This document shows positions 1 through 7,941 of a DNA stretch of 21,085 bases, piece after piece. Numbering within the stretch: position 1 is the first letter of the stretch; every line of letters starts with the position of its first letter. The notes under the pieces were generated by a model. The model worked only from the letters and a program-made list of their open reading frames with translations, did no database searches and was not told the origin of the DNA. The position numbers and the translations under genes are program-made. The DNA is taken from NCBI GenBank assembly GCA_023480605.1, contig JAMCWS010000395.1:1-21085 (forward strand), read 5' to 3'. The stretch comes from a bacterium (lineage in GTDB: Bacteria; Sumerlaeota; Sumerlaeia; MVZB01).

Positions 1-1818
1 GGTTGGGTTGCGCAGTAACGGATCGTCGAGGGCCGCCAGGCGTTTCATCTGCGCCCACATGCCGGGATCGTTGAACCAGCCCGTCCGCCCCAGGTCCATC
101 CACCAGGTGGCGAAGTTGCGCAGCGCCTCCTGGGCCACGTTGCGCGTCAACTCGGCGTTGGATTCCTCCAGCGTCGTCACGTGGTCGGCCGACCCGGGCG
201 GCGTGCCGGTGGCCAAGTAGGTATGCGTGTCGTCTTCGTTGAGCCACATTTTGCCCGCCAGCGTGACGCTTTCGGCCGCCGTCATCGAGGGCGCGCCCTG
301 GCCCAGCCCGCGGTCGTAATAAGAAATGGGCGAGCAGAGCACGTCGATGTCGGGGCAATCGAGCACGCGCCTCAAGGCATAATGGCCCGACGTGGCCGGG
401 TCGTTCTGCCAGACCGCCGCGAATTCGAATATGTAGCCGTAAAAAAACATCACCAGTTTCCGCCCCTGCGAGGCCTCGCGCACGGCGTGGGCCAGCGTCG
501 TGACGCAGTCGGCCATCGCCTCCTGCTGAAACTCGGCCCAGTCGATGAGGGGCCGTTCGGTCGCCGGATCGCGGAAGACACCCGCCGGAGCGGCATGGTG
601 CGCCGCGGGTGTCGGCACGGCGGCGGCGGCCCGTGTCGCCGCGAGATCGCCCCACGCGCTCTGGAGCGCCGCGTCGTCGGCATACCGACCCGCGAGCCAC
701 AGCCGCCAGGCCACGAGGTCGGCCGGGGCGTAGCCGTTCAGGAGCCTGTTCCACGTATCCTGGTAAAACCATTCGCCGGTGTTCTGGCCCGACGGATGAT
801 AACCGGCGATGTGGTCGCCGTATGTCGCCTCCAGGTGAGTCACGAGCGCGGCAAGCCGCTCCGCCGCGTCCTGGCGATATTGCGGCGAGGCGACCACCAT
901 CGAGCCGCGGTGGCCGTCTTCCCGCTGCATGCCGTCGTCGGGGTGCGCATCGCTCCACCAGGCGGGCGGCGTCATGCCGATGCGCGGGAGCAGCAGCGCG
1001 TTCGGATTGACTTGCAGGACCGTCTCGCAGGCCGCGTCGACCGCCGACCAGTCCTCCGGCTGGCCCGGCTGCGGCCAGGGCAGGCTCATGCTGAAGCTCA
1101 CGATGTCGACGCCGGCCCCGGCCGCCAGGGCGATTTGCGAGGCGAACGGATCCGGCGGCCCGCCCAGGAAGGTGAAGGTCGCGCCGGGCTGATAGAACGC
1201 CACTACCAGATCCCGAGCCGTATCCGCGCGGACCCAGAAAGCAGCTCGATAGTGATGGCCCTTGGCAATCGACAGGTTCTGCAGGTGATGGACGTGAAAA
1301 TCGGGCCAGTTGCCGTCGGGTGGCGCCGTCAGGTGGACCTGCATTGCCGACGTTCCCCCGTGCCCGGCGCCCCGCTGAACGACGATCTCGCCAACCGTGT
1401 TGGTCGCGTCGGTCGGCCACCACGTCCAGTCGCGCGTAAAGTCGGGGTAACCGTTTTCGAAATTGCAGACGGGAATCAGGGAGGTTCCGGTGTCGAGGTC
1501 GACCACGTGAATGTCGTCGAGAAATACGTTGCCAGGCGATTTGCCGAACCGGAAGTGCATGGTCCCGTTGCCGGCACTGCCCTTGGCGATAAAATCAAAC
1601 GTCACTTCCTGCCACTGCGGCGTGATCGGAACGGTTGCCCCGCCCGGCCCGCCCCAGAACATCCGGGCGCGCACGGGCTGCTCGTTCACGAGCAGGCGCG
1701 GAACGTCGCCCGATGGATCGATTCTTACGGTGAGGGCGGGCGGTGCCGTCGCCGCGCCGGCCAGCATAAGGGCGGCGGCGACGGCGATGGCATAATGGCG
1801 TGATCGTCGATTGGACAT
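1..1818 (-). CDS. secreted GH42-like glycoside hydrolase (3' end outside the window)
   Basis: The minus-strand frame from the ATG at 1818 is open for 606 codons to the window edge, so the C-terminus is missing. Residues 1-24 look like a signal peptide (SNRRSRHY, then a hydrophobic stretch ending AGAATA). Residues about 30-205 look beta-rich and resemble a carbohydrate-binding module (VFLDDIHVVDLD, then FENG). From about 225 the protein resembles the GH42/GH-A TIM barrel: GYHPSGQNTGEW has a candidate acid/base Glu349, WLAGRYADDAALQSAWGD matches the usual RYG..N..WG stretch, and KMWLNEDDTHTYL has a candidate nucleophile Glu528. It probably cleaves beta-galactosides or related glycans outside the cytoplasm; the substrate cannot be read from sequence. 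The start is kept because the signal peptide begins there, but no ribosome-binding site is obvious and an IS remnant ends about 12 bases upstream. Confidence 0.8.
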   Translation of the reverse strand, partial: MSNRRSRHYAIAVAAALMLAGAATAPPALTVRIDPSGDVPRLLVNEQPVRARMFWGGPGGATVPITPQWQEVTFDFIAKGSAGNGTMHFRFGKSPGNVFLDDIHVVDLDTGTSLIPVCNFENGYPDFTRDWTWWPTDATNTVGEIVVQRGAGHGGTSAMQVHLTAPPDGNWPDFHVHHLQNLSIAKGHHYRAAFWVRADTARDLVVAFYQPGATFTFLGGPPDPFASQIALAAGAGVDIVSFSMSLPWPQPGQPEDWSAVDAACETVLQVNPNALLLPRIGMTPPAWWSDAHPDDGMQREDGHRGSMVVASPQYRQDAAERLAALVTHLEATYGDHIAGYHPSGQNTGEWFYQDTWNRLLNGYAPADLVAWRLWLAGRYADDAALQSAWGDLAATRAAAAVPTPAAHHAAPAGVFRDPATERPLIDWAEFQQEAMADCVTTLAHAVREASQGRKLVMFFYGYIFEFAAVWQNDPATSGHYALRRVLDCPDIDVLCSPISYYDRGLGQGAPSMTAAESVTLAGKMWLNEDDTHTYLATGTPPGSADHVTTLEESNAELTRNVAQEALRNFATWWMDLGRTGWFNDPGMWAQMKRLAALDDPLLRNPT

Positions 1819-1830
1819 GATGCTTGTAAG

Positions 1831-2526
1831 AATGTGTCCAAAAAGTGGTTTCATGCCGCGGCCGCCTGGTTTCGCGGGAGATAGTTGTCATTGCGCGCTT
1901 CGGGAGCAAGTCGGTGCAACATCAGGTTGATCATTGCCAGATAGATCATGTTCTCAGCGGTCTGGGCGAAGAATTCGTAGTCTTTGGCGAGCCGCCGGTA
2001 GCGACTGAGCCAGGCGAAGGTGCGCTCGACGATCCAGCGTTTGGGCAGCACGTTGAAGCCCGCGGCCTCGTCGCGCCGCCGCACAATCTCCAGTTTCCAA
2101 CCGGTAAACTGCGTGACCCACGCTTCCAGTTGGCCCGCGTAGCCGCCGTCGGCCCAAACCTTTCGCAGGCGCGGGCACTGGAAACGGATCTTCCGGATCA
2201 ACGGACGCGCCCCGTCGCGATCCTGAACGTCGGCTCCGTGCACCACCACGCCGATCGTCATTCCCAGGATATCGACGACAAGATGTCGCTTGCGTCCTTT
2301 AACTTTCTTGCCAGCGTCTTCACCGCGCGAAGGCCCCTTTTTCCGTGGTCTTGGCGCTCTGGCTGTCGATGATGGCCGCGCTTCGGAAGGATAAGGCGTA
2401 CGGGGCATCGGCGGGATCTCCTGCGAGACGAGTGGGAACGGGATCAGGCGGCCAAATCCGCCATTGGCCACGCCAAGTATTGAGGATTTTAGGGTTAACC
2501 GTCAACATGACTTATTGGACGCCCCC
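1831..2526 (-). mobile_element. degenerate IS5-family insertion sequence remnant
   Basis: The transposase remnant is bracketed by imperfect terminal inverted repeats: GTGTCCAAAAAGT at 1834-1846 and ACTTATTGGACGC at 2510-2522, whose reverse complement matches at 11 of 13 bases. TAAG occurs just outside both ends (1827-1830 and 2527-2530) and could be a target duplication, though the repeat-to-flank distances differ by one base. At about 0.7 kb it is shorter than full IS5/IS427-type elements, in line with an internally deleted transposase. It lies immediately upstream of the glycoside hydrolase start, so it has probably replaced or pushed away that gene's original promoter. The exact ends are tentative. 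Confidence 0.65.
1851..2508 (-). pseudogene. IS5-family transposase, frameshifted and internally deleted
   Basis: Two minus-strand frames together give an IS5-family DDE transposase. The upstream frame (2508 to about 2340) carries a QWRIWPPD-like N-terminal piece and SAAIIDSQSAKTTEKG. The downstream frame (about 2333 to 1851) carries DAGKKVKGRKRHLVVDILG, HGADVQDRDGA, WADGGYAG and the C-terminal RWIVERTFAWLSRYRRL block. Known relatives read EKGG followed by the GKKVKGRKRH block, so the switch falls in the G run at 2334-2337, best explained by loss of two Gs. The stretch between QWR and SAAIIDSQ is about 20 residues shorter than usual and the N-terminus is missing. Programmed frameshifting occurs in some IS5 members, but the added deletion makes a dead copy more likely. 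Confidence 0.8.
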
Positions 2527-2527
2527 T

Positions 2528-2676
2528 AAGACACTAAGACACCAAGTTAAGATAAATCAGATGCATGTGTTACGCTCCAGGGATTTTGCGGTGTAATGAT
2601 ACCCAAATGAGGGTGACTCTCGGGATGCCGATTCTTTTTACTTTATCTTATTGATTCCTTGGTGTCTTTGTGTCTT
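2528..2676. repeat. 149-bp hairpin-forming inverted-repeat element (MITE-like)
   Basis: AAGACACTAAGACACCAAG at 2528-2546 is the reverse complement of 2658-2676 with one mismatch. A second inner pair, TAAGATAAA at 2548-2556 and TTTATCTTA at 2642-2650, is also complementary, so the whole block could fold into one long hairpin. The interior of about 85 bases is AT-richer than its neighbours and has no gene. It has the shape of a small non-autonomous element. It lies between the IS remnant and nikR; the IS seems to have landed at its left edge. Confidence 0.65.
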
Positions 2677-2792
2677 TGTGGTTGGAATTCTACTCTATTG
2701 ATGAGGATCAAGGGCCGACTGCTTTTATACTGTCGTTTGCCGCCGCTTTGGATAATATCCGGTGTGGAAGCTTCCCGTGGAAAGGATCGCCC

Positions 2793-3212
2793 ATGTCGGA
2801 CCTGGAACGCTACACCGTCACGATGCCGCGCGACCTGTTGCAGTCCTTCGACGCCCGCAACGCCCGAAAGGGTTATCGGAATCGCTCCGAGGCCATTCGG
2901 GACCTGATCCGCGCTGCGCTGGTGCAGGATGAATGGACCCGGCCGGGTGAACGCGTGGCCGCCACGATGACGCTCGTCTACGACCATCACACCCGCGCCC
3001 TGGCCGACAAGATCACCGAACTCCAGCACGAGTTCAACGAGCAGGTCGCTTCGACCCTTCACATACACCTGGACCATCACAACTGCCTGGAGGTGATCGT
3101 CTTGCGGGGAAAGGCCGGCCAGGTGCGCGCCCTGGCCGACGCGCTGGCCAGCCTCAAGGGGGTCAAGCACGCCCAGTTGGCCCTCACCACCGAGGGGCGA
3201 TTGTTGTCGTGA
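2793..3212 (+). CDS. nikR: NikR-type nickel-responsive transcriptional regulator
   Basis: This 139-residue protein has the two-domain NikR layout. Residues 1-45 form a ribbon-helix-helix DNA-binding domain (ERYTVTMPRDLLQSFD, then RNRSEAIRDLIR). Residues about 55-135 form the ACT-like tetramerisation and metal-binding domain. The high-affinity Ni(II) ligands of E. coli NikR (His76, His87, His89, Cys95) have counterparts at His79, His90, His92 and Cys98 with identical spacing. The ATG at 2793 is chosen over an upstream in-frame start because family length fits and AAAGGA lies six bases before it. NikR proteins repress, and sometimes activate, nickel uptake or nickel-enzyme genes. No such gene is visible here, so its targets are elsewhere or include itself. 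It converges on the receiver gene with a 14-base gap. Confidence 0.93.
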   Translation: MSDLERYTVTMPRDLLQSFDARNARKGYRNRSEAIRDLIRAALVQDEWTRPGERVAATMTLVYDHHTRALADKITELQHEFNEQVASTLHIHLDHHNCLEVIVLRGKAGQVRALADALASLKGVKHAQLALTTEGRLLS

Positions 3213-3226
3213 GGGGGGACGGCCGC

Positions 3227-4363
3227 CTATCGGCCGGGGAAAAAGATCGAGTAGGCGATCAGGCCGAGGAAAATGAGGGCCGGCACGCCCAGGATGCCGA
3301 TCATCACCAGTGCCGAACGCTGGATCCGAGCCGTCGCGCGTCGGATCACCGGCTCGATGTTTTCGTTCATCTGGGCGATCAGTTCGCGAGCGACCAGTTC
3401 CTGAACGCGAACCGGCAGCATCTGGTCGATGGCGATGCGCGCCTGGGTCTCGATGCTCGAGGGCAGCAGGTCGCGCGACAGGCGCGGGATGGTTTTGTTG
3501 GCCACCGTTTCGACCGTGCCGACGATCTGTCCGCTGATCTCGGCGACCATTTTTTCGGCCGCCTTCTGGAGTTTGGTGTCCACCTCGCGCGGCAGGATGT
3601 TGGCCAGCATTTCCTTGACACGCTCGCGGATCAGGTTGGGCACGATCTGGTCGCTCGCGCGCCGCACCACCCGCTCGGTCTGTTCGTTCAGGATGGTGGT
3701 CATGGCTTCCTCGACCTTGCGCTCGGCCAGTTTTTCGACCATCGACTGAGCGACTTCGCGCACGGTCATCTTGACCAGGTCCTGCTCTTTTTCGGCCACC
3801 AGCGCCGTGACTTTCTGTTCGACCTCGCCGCGCGCGCGCTGGTCGACCAGCGTCGTGATGTTCTGGATGCAGCGTTCGACGATGATCTGGGTTTTTCGCT
3901 CGACGGCCTGTGAAATCTGGCCCTCGGCCAGGTCTTTCATCAAGCGGTCGGCCGTGTCTGCCAGGTATTGGCGCGCCATGTCGTCGAGTTGCTGTTGTTC
4001 GAGGATCTGGGCGACCTTGCGCGTCAGCGACGCGGCGTCGAAGGGCTTGAGGAGATAGGCCGCGGCCCCCGTCAGGTAGATGCTTTCGCGTTCCGATATC
4101 TGTTCTTCGGGGATAAGGGCGAGGACCGGAATGGGGTGTGTGTGCGCGTGCTGCTTGAGCAAGCGGTTGGTCTCGTCGCCCGAAAGCCCTGCCATATCGC
4201 TGTCCATGACGATCAGGTCGACATCTTCGATCTCGGGATACGTCAGGGCCGCCGCGCCGTTGCTGGCGGTGATGACGTTGTAACCGGCCGAACGCAGTGT
4301 CCGCTGGGCGATATCCTGTATGGCCAGGCTGTCGTCGACAAAAAGGATCGATTCTCCAGGCAT
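3227..4363 (-). CDS. response-regulator receiver protein with long helical region and C-terminal membrane anchor
   Basis: Residues 1-120 form a CheY-like receiver: acidic pair Asp10/Asp11, phospho-acceptor Asp54 in LIVMDSDMAG, and Lys106 in YLLKPFD. The usual switch Thr/Ser after beta-4 seems to be Ile84 (VLALIPEE), so signalling may be atypical. Residues about 125-345 are strongly helical and charged, with loosely repeated segments of about 25 residues (VERKTQIIVERCI, VREVAQSMVEKLAERKVEEAM, IRERVKEMLANILPREV). Residues about 350-374 form one hydrophobic helix followed by FFPGR, a tail-anchor arrangement. No DNA-binding or enzymatic output domain is seen. The ATG at 4363 has GGAG eight bases upstream and starts directly at the receiver; an in-frame extension to 4507 has no such support. 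It lies 122 bases downstream of the PATAN gene on the same strand, probably co-transcribed. Confidence 0.85.
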   Translation of the reverse strand: MPGESILFVDDSLAIQDIAQRTLRSAGYNVITASNGAAALTYPEIEDVDLIVMDSDMAGLSGDETNRLLKQHAHTHPIPVLALIPEEQISERESIYLTGAAAYLLKPFDAASLTRKVAQILEQQQLDDMARQYLADTADRLMKDLAEGQISQAVERKTQIIVERCIQNITTLVDQRARGEVEQKVTALVAEKEQDLVKMTVREVAQSMVEKLAERKVEEAMTTILNEQTERVVRRASDQIVPNLIRERVKEMLANILPREVDTKLQKAAEKMVAEISGQIVGTVETVANKTIPRLSRDLLPSSIETQARIAIDQMLPVRVQELVARELIAQMNENIEPVIRRATARIQRSALVMIGILGVPALIFLGLIAYSIFFPGR

Positions 4364-4485
4364 CGCGAGTGCTCCATCAGGCTTGGACTTATTCACGAAA
4401 ACACGAACTGGCCGGCGTTCTGTCGTTTCTTTGCGCTCATCACCCGGCGAGGGCGGTGTCGCGACCCCATGACCGTCCTCGCATC

Positions 4486-5904
4486 TCAGTGCCACTGCTG
4501 AACCCACGCCTCCGGCGAGAAGTCGGGCGGATTCTGCACCTCCACTTTATCCACGTAAGGACGCAGGCTTTCGTTCACGACGCCGTCGGCCCGGGCGCCC
4601 AGTTGCTGGCGGGCCAGGCCGCATAGGTGGCGGCCGATGTTCGCGCAGGCTTCCAGGCTGTCTTCAACGCAGCCGGTCAGGTGAGGCTGCAGGCCGCCGG
4701 CCATCCGGATATATTTATCGAATGCCGCCGGATCGAGCCGGCCCGACGCCGCTTCGATCAGGTCGGCGCGCGGGTAACGCATGCCAATCTCGCTCCACAA
4801 GGTGCGGCAAAGGCCGGCGGCGCCGCCCGCGGTCTGGAATTCAACTTCCATCGTCAGCCGCTCGATGAGGCGGTTGACCACGGCGCACGCCAGGCCGACG
4901 CAGGTGAAAAAGGGGCCCACCTGGCGGGGGGGCGGGGGTGGCGCCGCCGGCGCCGCGCCGCCCGTCGGTTCGCCGGCATGAACCGCGCTTCCCCGGCGGC
5001 CGAAACCCAGAATCGAGCGGCGACGGCCGTCGCCGCGACCGTTCGTCCTGGGCGTCGCCGGACTGGTGGCGGAGGCCGAGCCGGACCGCTCTCGCTCAGG
5101 CGCGTCGCCGCCGGCCCGGCGCATGATTTTCAGGGCGCCTCCCGCCGCCGGGACGGGCCGCTCCTCGGTGATGTCGACCGGTTCGACCAACTGCATGCCG
5201 AGCAGTTTGTCGATGGCGCGCAGGGTTTCGAACTTGCCCAGGCCCGTCAGGTAAATCAGAATGCGAACGGTATGGCGGCCGTTGATGAGCGAGAGCACGC
5301 GCCAGTCGTTGGCCGTCAGGCGCGTTTCGGGCGGCGTGGCGACGTCGCCGCGCACGCGAAAGACTTCATGTTCGCCGCCCAGGCTGCTGGCCAGCTTCTG
5401 CCATTGTTCCTTGCGCTGGATGCCCTCCTCGATCAGGGGCTCGATTTCGAGCGCAATGAGGGGGCGATTGTACGCGGCGGGCAGGCCGTGCTCGAACTTG
5501 AACGTGCCGTCAGTCCAGGCAAACAACTCCCAGAGTTCTTCCTTGACCTGAAGCTCCAAGGTGGCCTTGACCGGTTCGGCCGGCACCAGTTGGCGTTCGA
5601 TCAGAATCTCGCCCAACATCCGGCTCGCCCCGGCCTGCTGGCCGTCGAGCACTTCGTCGAGCTGGCGGCGCGAGAGGCGCCCTTCATAAACGAGCATCTC
5701 GCCCAACCGCAACTGGCGGTCGGACGAAGCCGAGCCGACCAGCATACCGTCTTTGATGGACAATTGGACGGTCCGTCCCTCGCTCGTGAGCGTCAAGGTG
5801 CCGCTCATCCGGCCCATGGCCAGGAAACGCAGGATGTCTGGCAACTGGAAGGCCCCGAGACTGCCCTCGAGTTCCATCGATTTGCTGCCGGTTGCCGTTG
5901 GCAT
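4486..5904 (-). CDS. DUF4388 (PATAN domain) protein
   Basis: This 472-residue protein starts with a PATAN/DUF4388 domain, typified by MELEGSLGAFQLPDILRFL and SGTLTLTSEGRTVQLSIKDG at about residues 10-60. Two helical segments of the type found in GspE/MshE N-terminal regions follow (LGEMLVYEGRLSRRQLDEVL and LGEILIERQLV). A middle winged-helix-like region (LINGRHTVRILIYLTGLGKFE) precedes a low-complexity Pro/Ala/Gly linker at about 285-345. The C-terminal domain of about 130 residues is not recognised. PATAN domains occur in bacterial signalling proteins, often beside receiver domains, consistent with the receiver gene just downstream. The ATG at 5904 is preceded by AAGGAGA at a rather long spacing of about 12; an upstream TTG at 5952 has no ribosome-binding site. 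Confidence 0.82.
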   Translation of the reverse strand: MPTATGSKSMELEGSLGAFQLPDILRFLAMGRMSGTLTLTSEGRTVQLSIKDGMLVGSASSDRQLRLGEMLVYEGRLSRRQLDEVLDGQQAGASRMLGEILIERQLVPAEPVKATLELQVKEELWELFAWTDGTFKFEHGLPAAYNRPLIALEIEPLIEEGIQRKEQWQKLASSLGGEHEVFRVRGDVATPPETRLTANDWRVLSLINGRHTVRILIYLTGLGKFETLRAIDKLLGMQLVEPVDITEERPVPAAGGALKIMRRAGGDAPERERSGSASATSPATPRTNGRGDGRRRSILGFGRRGSAVHAGEPTGGAAPAAPPPPPRQVGPFFTCVGLACAVVNRLIERLTMEVEFQTAGGAAGLCRTLWSEIGMRYPRADLIEAASGRLDPAAFDKYIRMAGGLQPHLTGCVEDSLEACANIGRHLCGLARQQLGARADGVVNESLRPYVDKVEVQNPPDFSPEAWVQQWH

Positions 5905-6299
5905 GATTGATTGAGTCTCCTTGGTGACGGTCTTCTGTCGGGCGCGAAGCAAGGGGAGCGCTCAAATATGGCAACCTTGCCGGATTACAGGGCCAGTCCT
6001 TGATGGACTTATCGGTTGCGGTTGCGGGAAACTGAACCGTCTCGTGGGCTTCGGCCGACGCCTGACCTACGGTATTATTGGGGGCGGTGGCGTTCGCGCT
6101 TCGAGTGTACGCGTTTAATTACACAATTCGCCCCGTATGGAGGACGGCGGCGTGTTATTCCGCCATATCCGATGCGCGCCGCGCTGCCGAGCGGGCCGAT
6201 TTCCCTGATTTTATGCCTCGCGAAGGTCAGCCGAGAACCGGAACGCGGGGTTTGGCCGGGTGCTATAATACTTGTTACACCGCGTATTGGAGGGACATC
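5905..6299. other. divergent intergenic region between the DUF4388 gene and dtd
   Basis: These 395 bases separate two divergently transcribed genes and should hold promoters for both. No gene, RNA or clear repeat is seen. Short frames in it have no family features or ribosome-binding sites. On the plus strand a TATAAT at 6264-6269 is the only good promoter-like hexamer. Confidence 0.5.
6264..6269 (+). promoter_or_regulatory. candidate -10 element for dtd
   Basis: TATAAT is a perfect match to the sigma-70 -10 consensus and lies 30 bases before the dtd ATG, which would give a short leader. No good -35 hexamer is seen 16-18 bases upstream, so this could be a chance match. Confidence 0.35.
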
Positions 6300-6800
6300 A
6301 TGCGGATCGTTGTACAGCGCGTTCGGGAGGCCTTGGTAAGCGTCGGCGGCCGTCGGGTCGCGGCGATTGGGCCGGGTTATCTGCTGCTGGTCGGAGTGGG
6401 CGAGGAAGATCTGGCCGACGGCGGGGCGGCCGTCGAGGCGATGGCCGCCAAGGTGGCCAATCTGCGAGTCATGGCCGATGGCGAGGGACGAATGAATCGT
6501 TCGATCCTCGATGTGGGCGGCGCGATCCTGGCCGTGTCGCAATTCACCCTCCACGCCGACTGCCGCCGCGGTCGGCGGCCTTCGTTTACGCGGGCCGCGC
6601 CTCCCGAAGCGGCCCGTCCCCTGATGGACCGATTCGTCGCCCTTCTGCGTGCCATGGGTCTGGAAGTCCAGACCGGCGAATTCGGCGCCATGATGGATGT
6701 CGCGTTGGTCAACGACGGGCCGGTGACCATCTGGCTGGATTCGCGCGAGGCGCTGGCGGCGGCGCCCCCCGGTCCCGCCGCGGGTCAGGGTATCGCTTGA
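6300..6800 (+). CDS. dtd: D-aminoacyl-tRNA deacylase
   Basis: DTD hydrolyses D-amino acids (and glycine mischarged on tRNA-Ala) from tRNA in the cytoplasm, a proofreading step after aminoacylation. The 166-residue product starts with the typical MRIVVQRV. It carries both signature motifs: SQFTLHAD at about residues 80-87 (usual SQFTLYAD) and NDGPVTIWLDS near 138-148, which contains the cross-subunit Gly-Pro motif of the active site. The family is usually about 145-150 residues; the extra length is a C-terminal Ala/Pro/Gly tail. The ATG at 6300 has GGAGGG about six bases upstream. A TPR-repeat gene follows after 67 bases on the same strand. Confidence 0.95.
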   Translation: MRIVVQRVREALVSVGGRRVAAIGPGYLLLVGVGEEDLADGGAAVEAMAAKVANLRVMADGEGRMNRSILDVGGAILAVSQFTLHADCRRGRRPSFTRAAPPEAARPLMDRFVALLRAMGLEVQTGEFGAMMDVALVNDGPVTIWLDSREALAAAPPGPAAGQGIA

Positions 6801-6867
6801 CCTGCCGGCCGGCTGGGGTAAAATCGATGAATCGGACGTCGATGGCGAAAACGGCCGGGCCGGCGAT

Positions 6868-7345
6868 ATGGATCCACGGGACAAAGCCCTCAAGTTGCTA
6901 AAGCGCGCCTACTGGGCGCAGATCAACGGGCGCCAGAAGCTGGCCGTGCGGCTCTTCCGCGCCTCGCTGGCGTTTTTACCCCACCGCCGAGGCCTACACC
7001 TGCCTGGGAGCCGCCTATGGCCAGCGCGGCAACCTGCGCAAGGCCATCGCCCTCTGCCGCCGGGCCATCGCCACCGATCCCGGCCTGGGCGACCCTTACG
7101 GCGACATCGGCGCCTACCTGATCGAGATGCGCCGGTTTCGCGAGGCGCGCCGCTGGCTGCGCAAGGCCGCCAAGGCGCGCCGCTACGCCTGTTTCCATCA
7201 AGTCTTCTTCAACCTGGGACGGATCTTCGAGTCACTGGACCTGCCCCTTAAAGCGCGCGAGGTCTACGGCCTGGCGCTGGTTCAAAATCCGCGGTTCGTG
7301 CTGGCGCGCGATGCCTACTGGCGCTTGACCTGCCGTTACAACTGA
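6868..7345 (+). pseudogene. TPR-repeat protein gene interrupted by a one-base frameshift
   Basis: The first frame encodes MDPRDKALKLLKRAYWAQ and RQKLAVRLFRASLAF, then loses sense at a run of five Ts (6973-6977). Moving one base forward restores a continuous TPR-like protein to the stop at 7345, with TAEAYTCLGAAYGQRGNLRK, AIALCRRAIATDPGLGDPYG, FREARRWLRKAAKARR and KAREVYGLALVQNPRF. With four Ts the junction would read SLAFYPTAEAY, a natural TPR sequence, giving about 158 residues with roughly three TPR-like helix pairs. The cause may be a real mutation, a homopolymer sequencing or assembly error, or less likely a +1 recoding site. TPRs usually mediate protein-protein contacts; a specific role is unknown. 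The ATG at 6868 has only a weak ribosome-binding site. Confidence 0.7.
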
Positions 7346-7407
7346 GCGGACGGTTCAGTTGGTCGGCGCCCCGTTTCCGATGGATCGTCCGGAACGCCAC
7401 GAATAAA

Positions 7408-7821
7408 TCAGAAGCCTGCTTCACCGAGCAGAAACGAGGCGATGAGCAGGGCCAGAACGGCCGTGGTCACGATGACGAAAATCCAATCGCGCTGGTAAAC
7501 GAAGGCCAGGATCGAGACTGCGACGCGCGCCACGGGCGTGGCGATCAGCAGGAACACCCCCAACATGACCAGCGCCGGTCCGCGTGGCTGCGCCACCCCC
7601 TTGAAAACGTCGGCGGGCGTGTGCGGATACACGGCGTCGGCACCGACCAACTTTTCGATGGTTGCCGGCGATTTCAGGTAATCGCCGTGGCGGGTGAAAC
7701 TCAGTCCCAGACCGATCAGCGCCACCGCCATGCTTGCCAGCACGCCGGTGCGCAGCAGGCCACTGATCATCAGTTCCACCCGTCGCACGCGCCCATTCTC
7801 CAATTGAGACGATGGATCCAT
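7408..7821 (-). CDS. DUF1634 membrane protein
   Basis: This 137-residue protein has three predicted membrane helices (about residues 22-41, 82-104 and 113-133) and a periplasm-sized loop with YPHTPADVFKG between the first two. This pattern is typical of DUF1634. Members are commonly encoded next to TauE/SafE-type transporters, as here (120 bases downstream on the same strand), which suggests an accessory subunit; the biochemical role is not established. The ATG at 7821 is chosen because AAGGAA lies about five bases upstream; the longer frame starting at 7935 has no such signal. Confidence 0.83.
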   Translation of the reverse strand: MDPSSQLENGRVRRVELMISGLLRTGVLASMAVALIGLGLSFTRHGDYLKSPATIEKLVGADAVYPHTPADVFKGVAQPRGPALVMLGVFLLIATPVARVAVSILAFVYQRDWIFVIVTTAVLALLIASFLLGEAGF

Positions 7822-7941
7822 CCGATTTCCTTCCGAGCCGTATGCCGTTTGGGCGCGATATTCACCTCGGATAACGGCGAAACAAACGTCGGGCAATCGC
7901 GCCGAACGCGCCGCTTGGGAGCAAGGCGCGTCCATCGGGTG

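Noticed and set aside
181..1803. Long plus-strand frame of 540 codons opposite the glycosidase
   Set aside because: It is antisense to a gene with a signal peptide and catalytic motifs. Its Arg/Gly/His-rich composition is typical of a GC-rich shadow frame.
2320..2340. Programmed frameshift in the IS5 transposase
   Set aside because: Some IS5 members use -1 slippage, but the shift needed here is +1 (or -2), and the upstream part also lacks about 20 residues and its N-terminus, pointing to decay.
3221..3235. Bidirectional terminator between nikR and the receiver gene
   Set aside because: GGCCG/CGGCC can form a short stem between the convergent genes, but neither strand has a T-run after it.
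4627..5910. Plus-strand frame of 427 codons opposite the DUF4388 gene
   Set aside because: No recognisable domain and shadow-type composition, while the minus strand has the PATAN domain and a ribosome-binding site.
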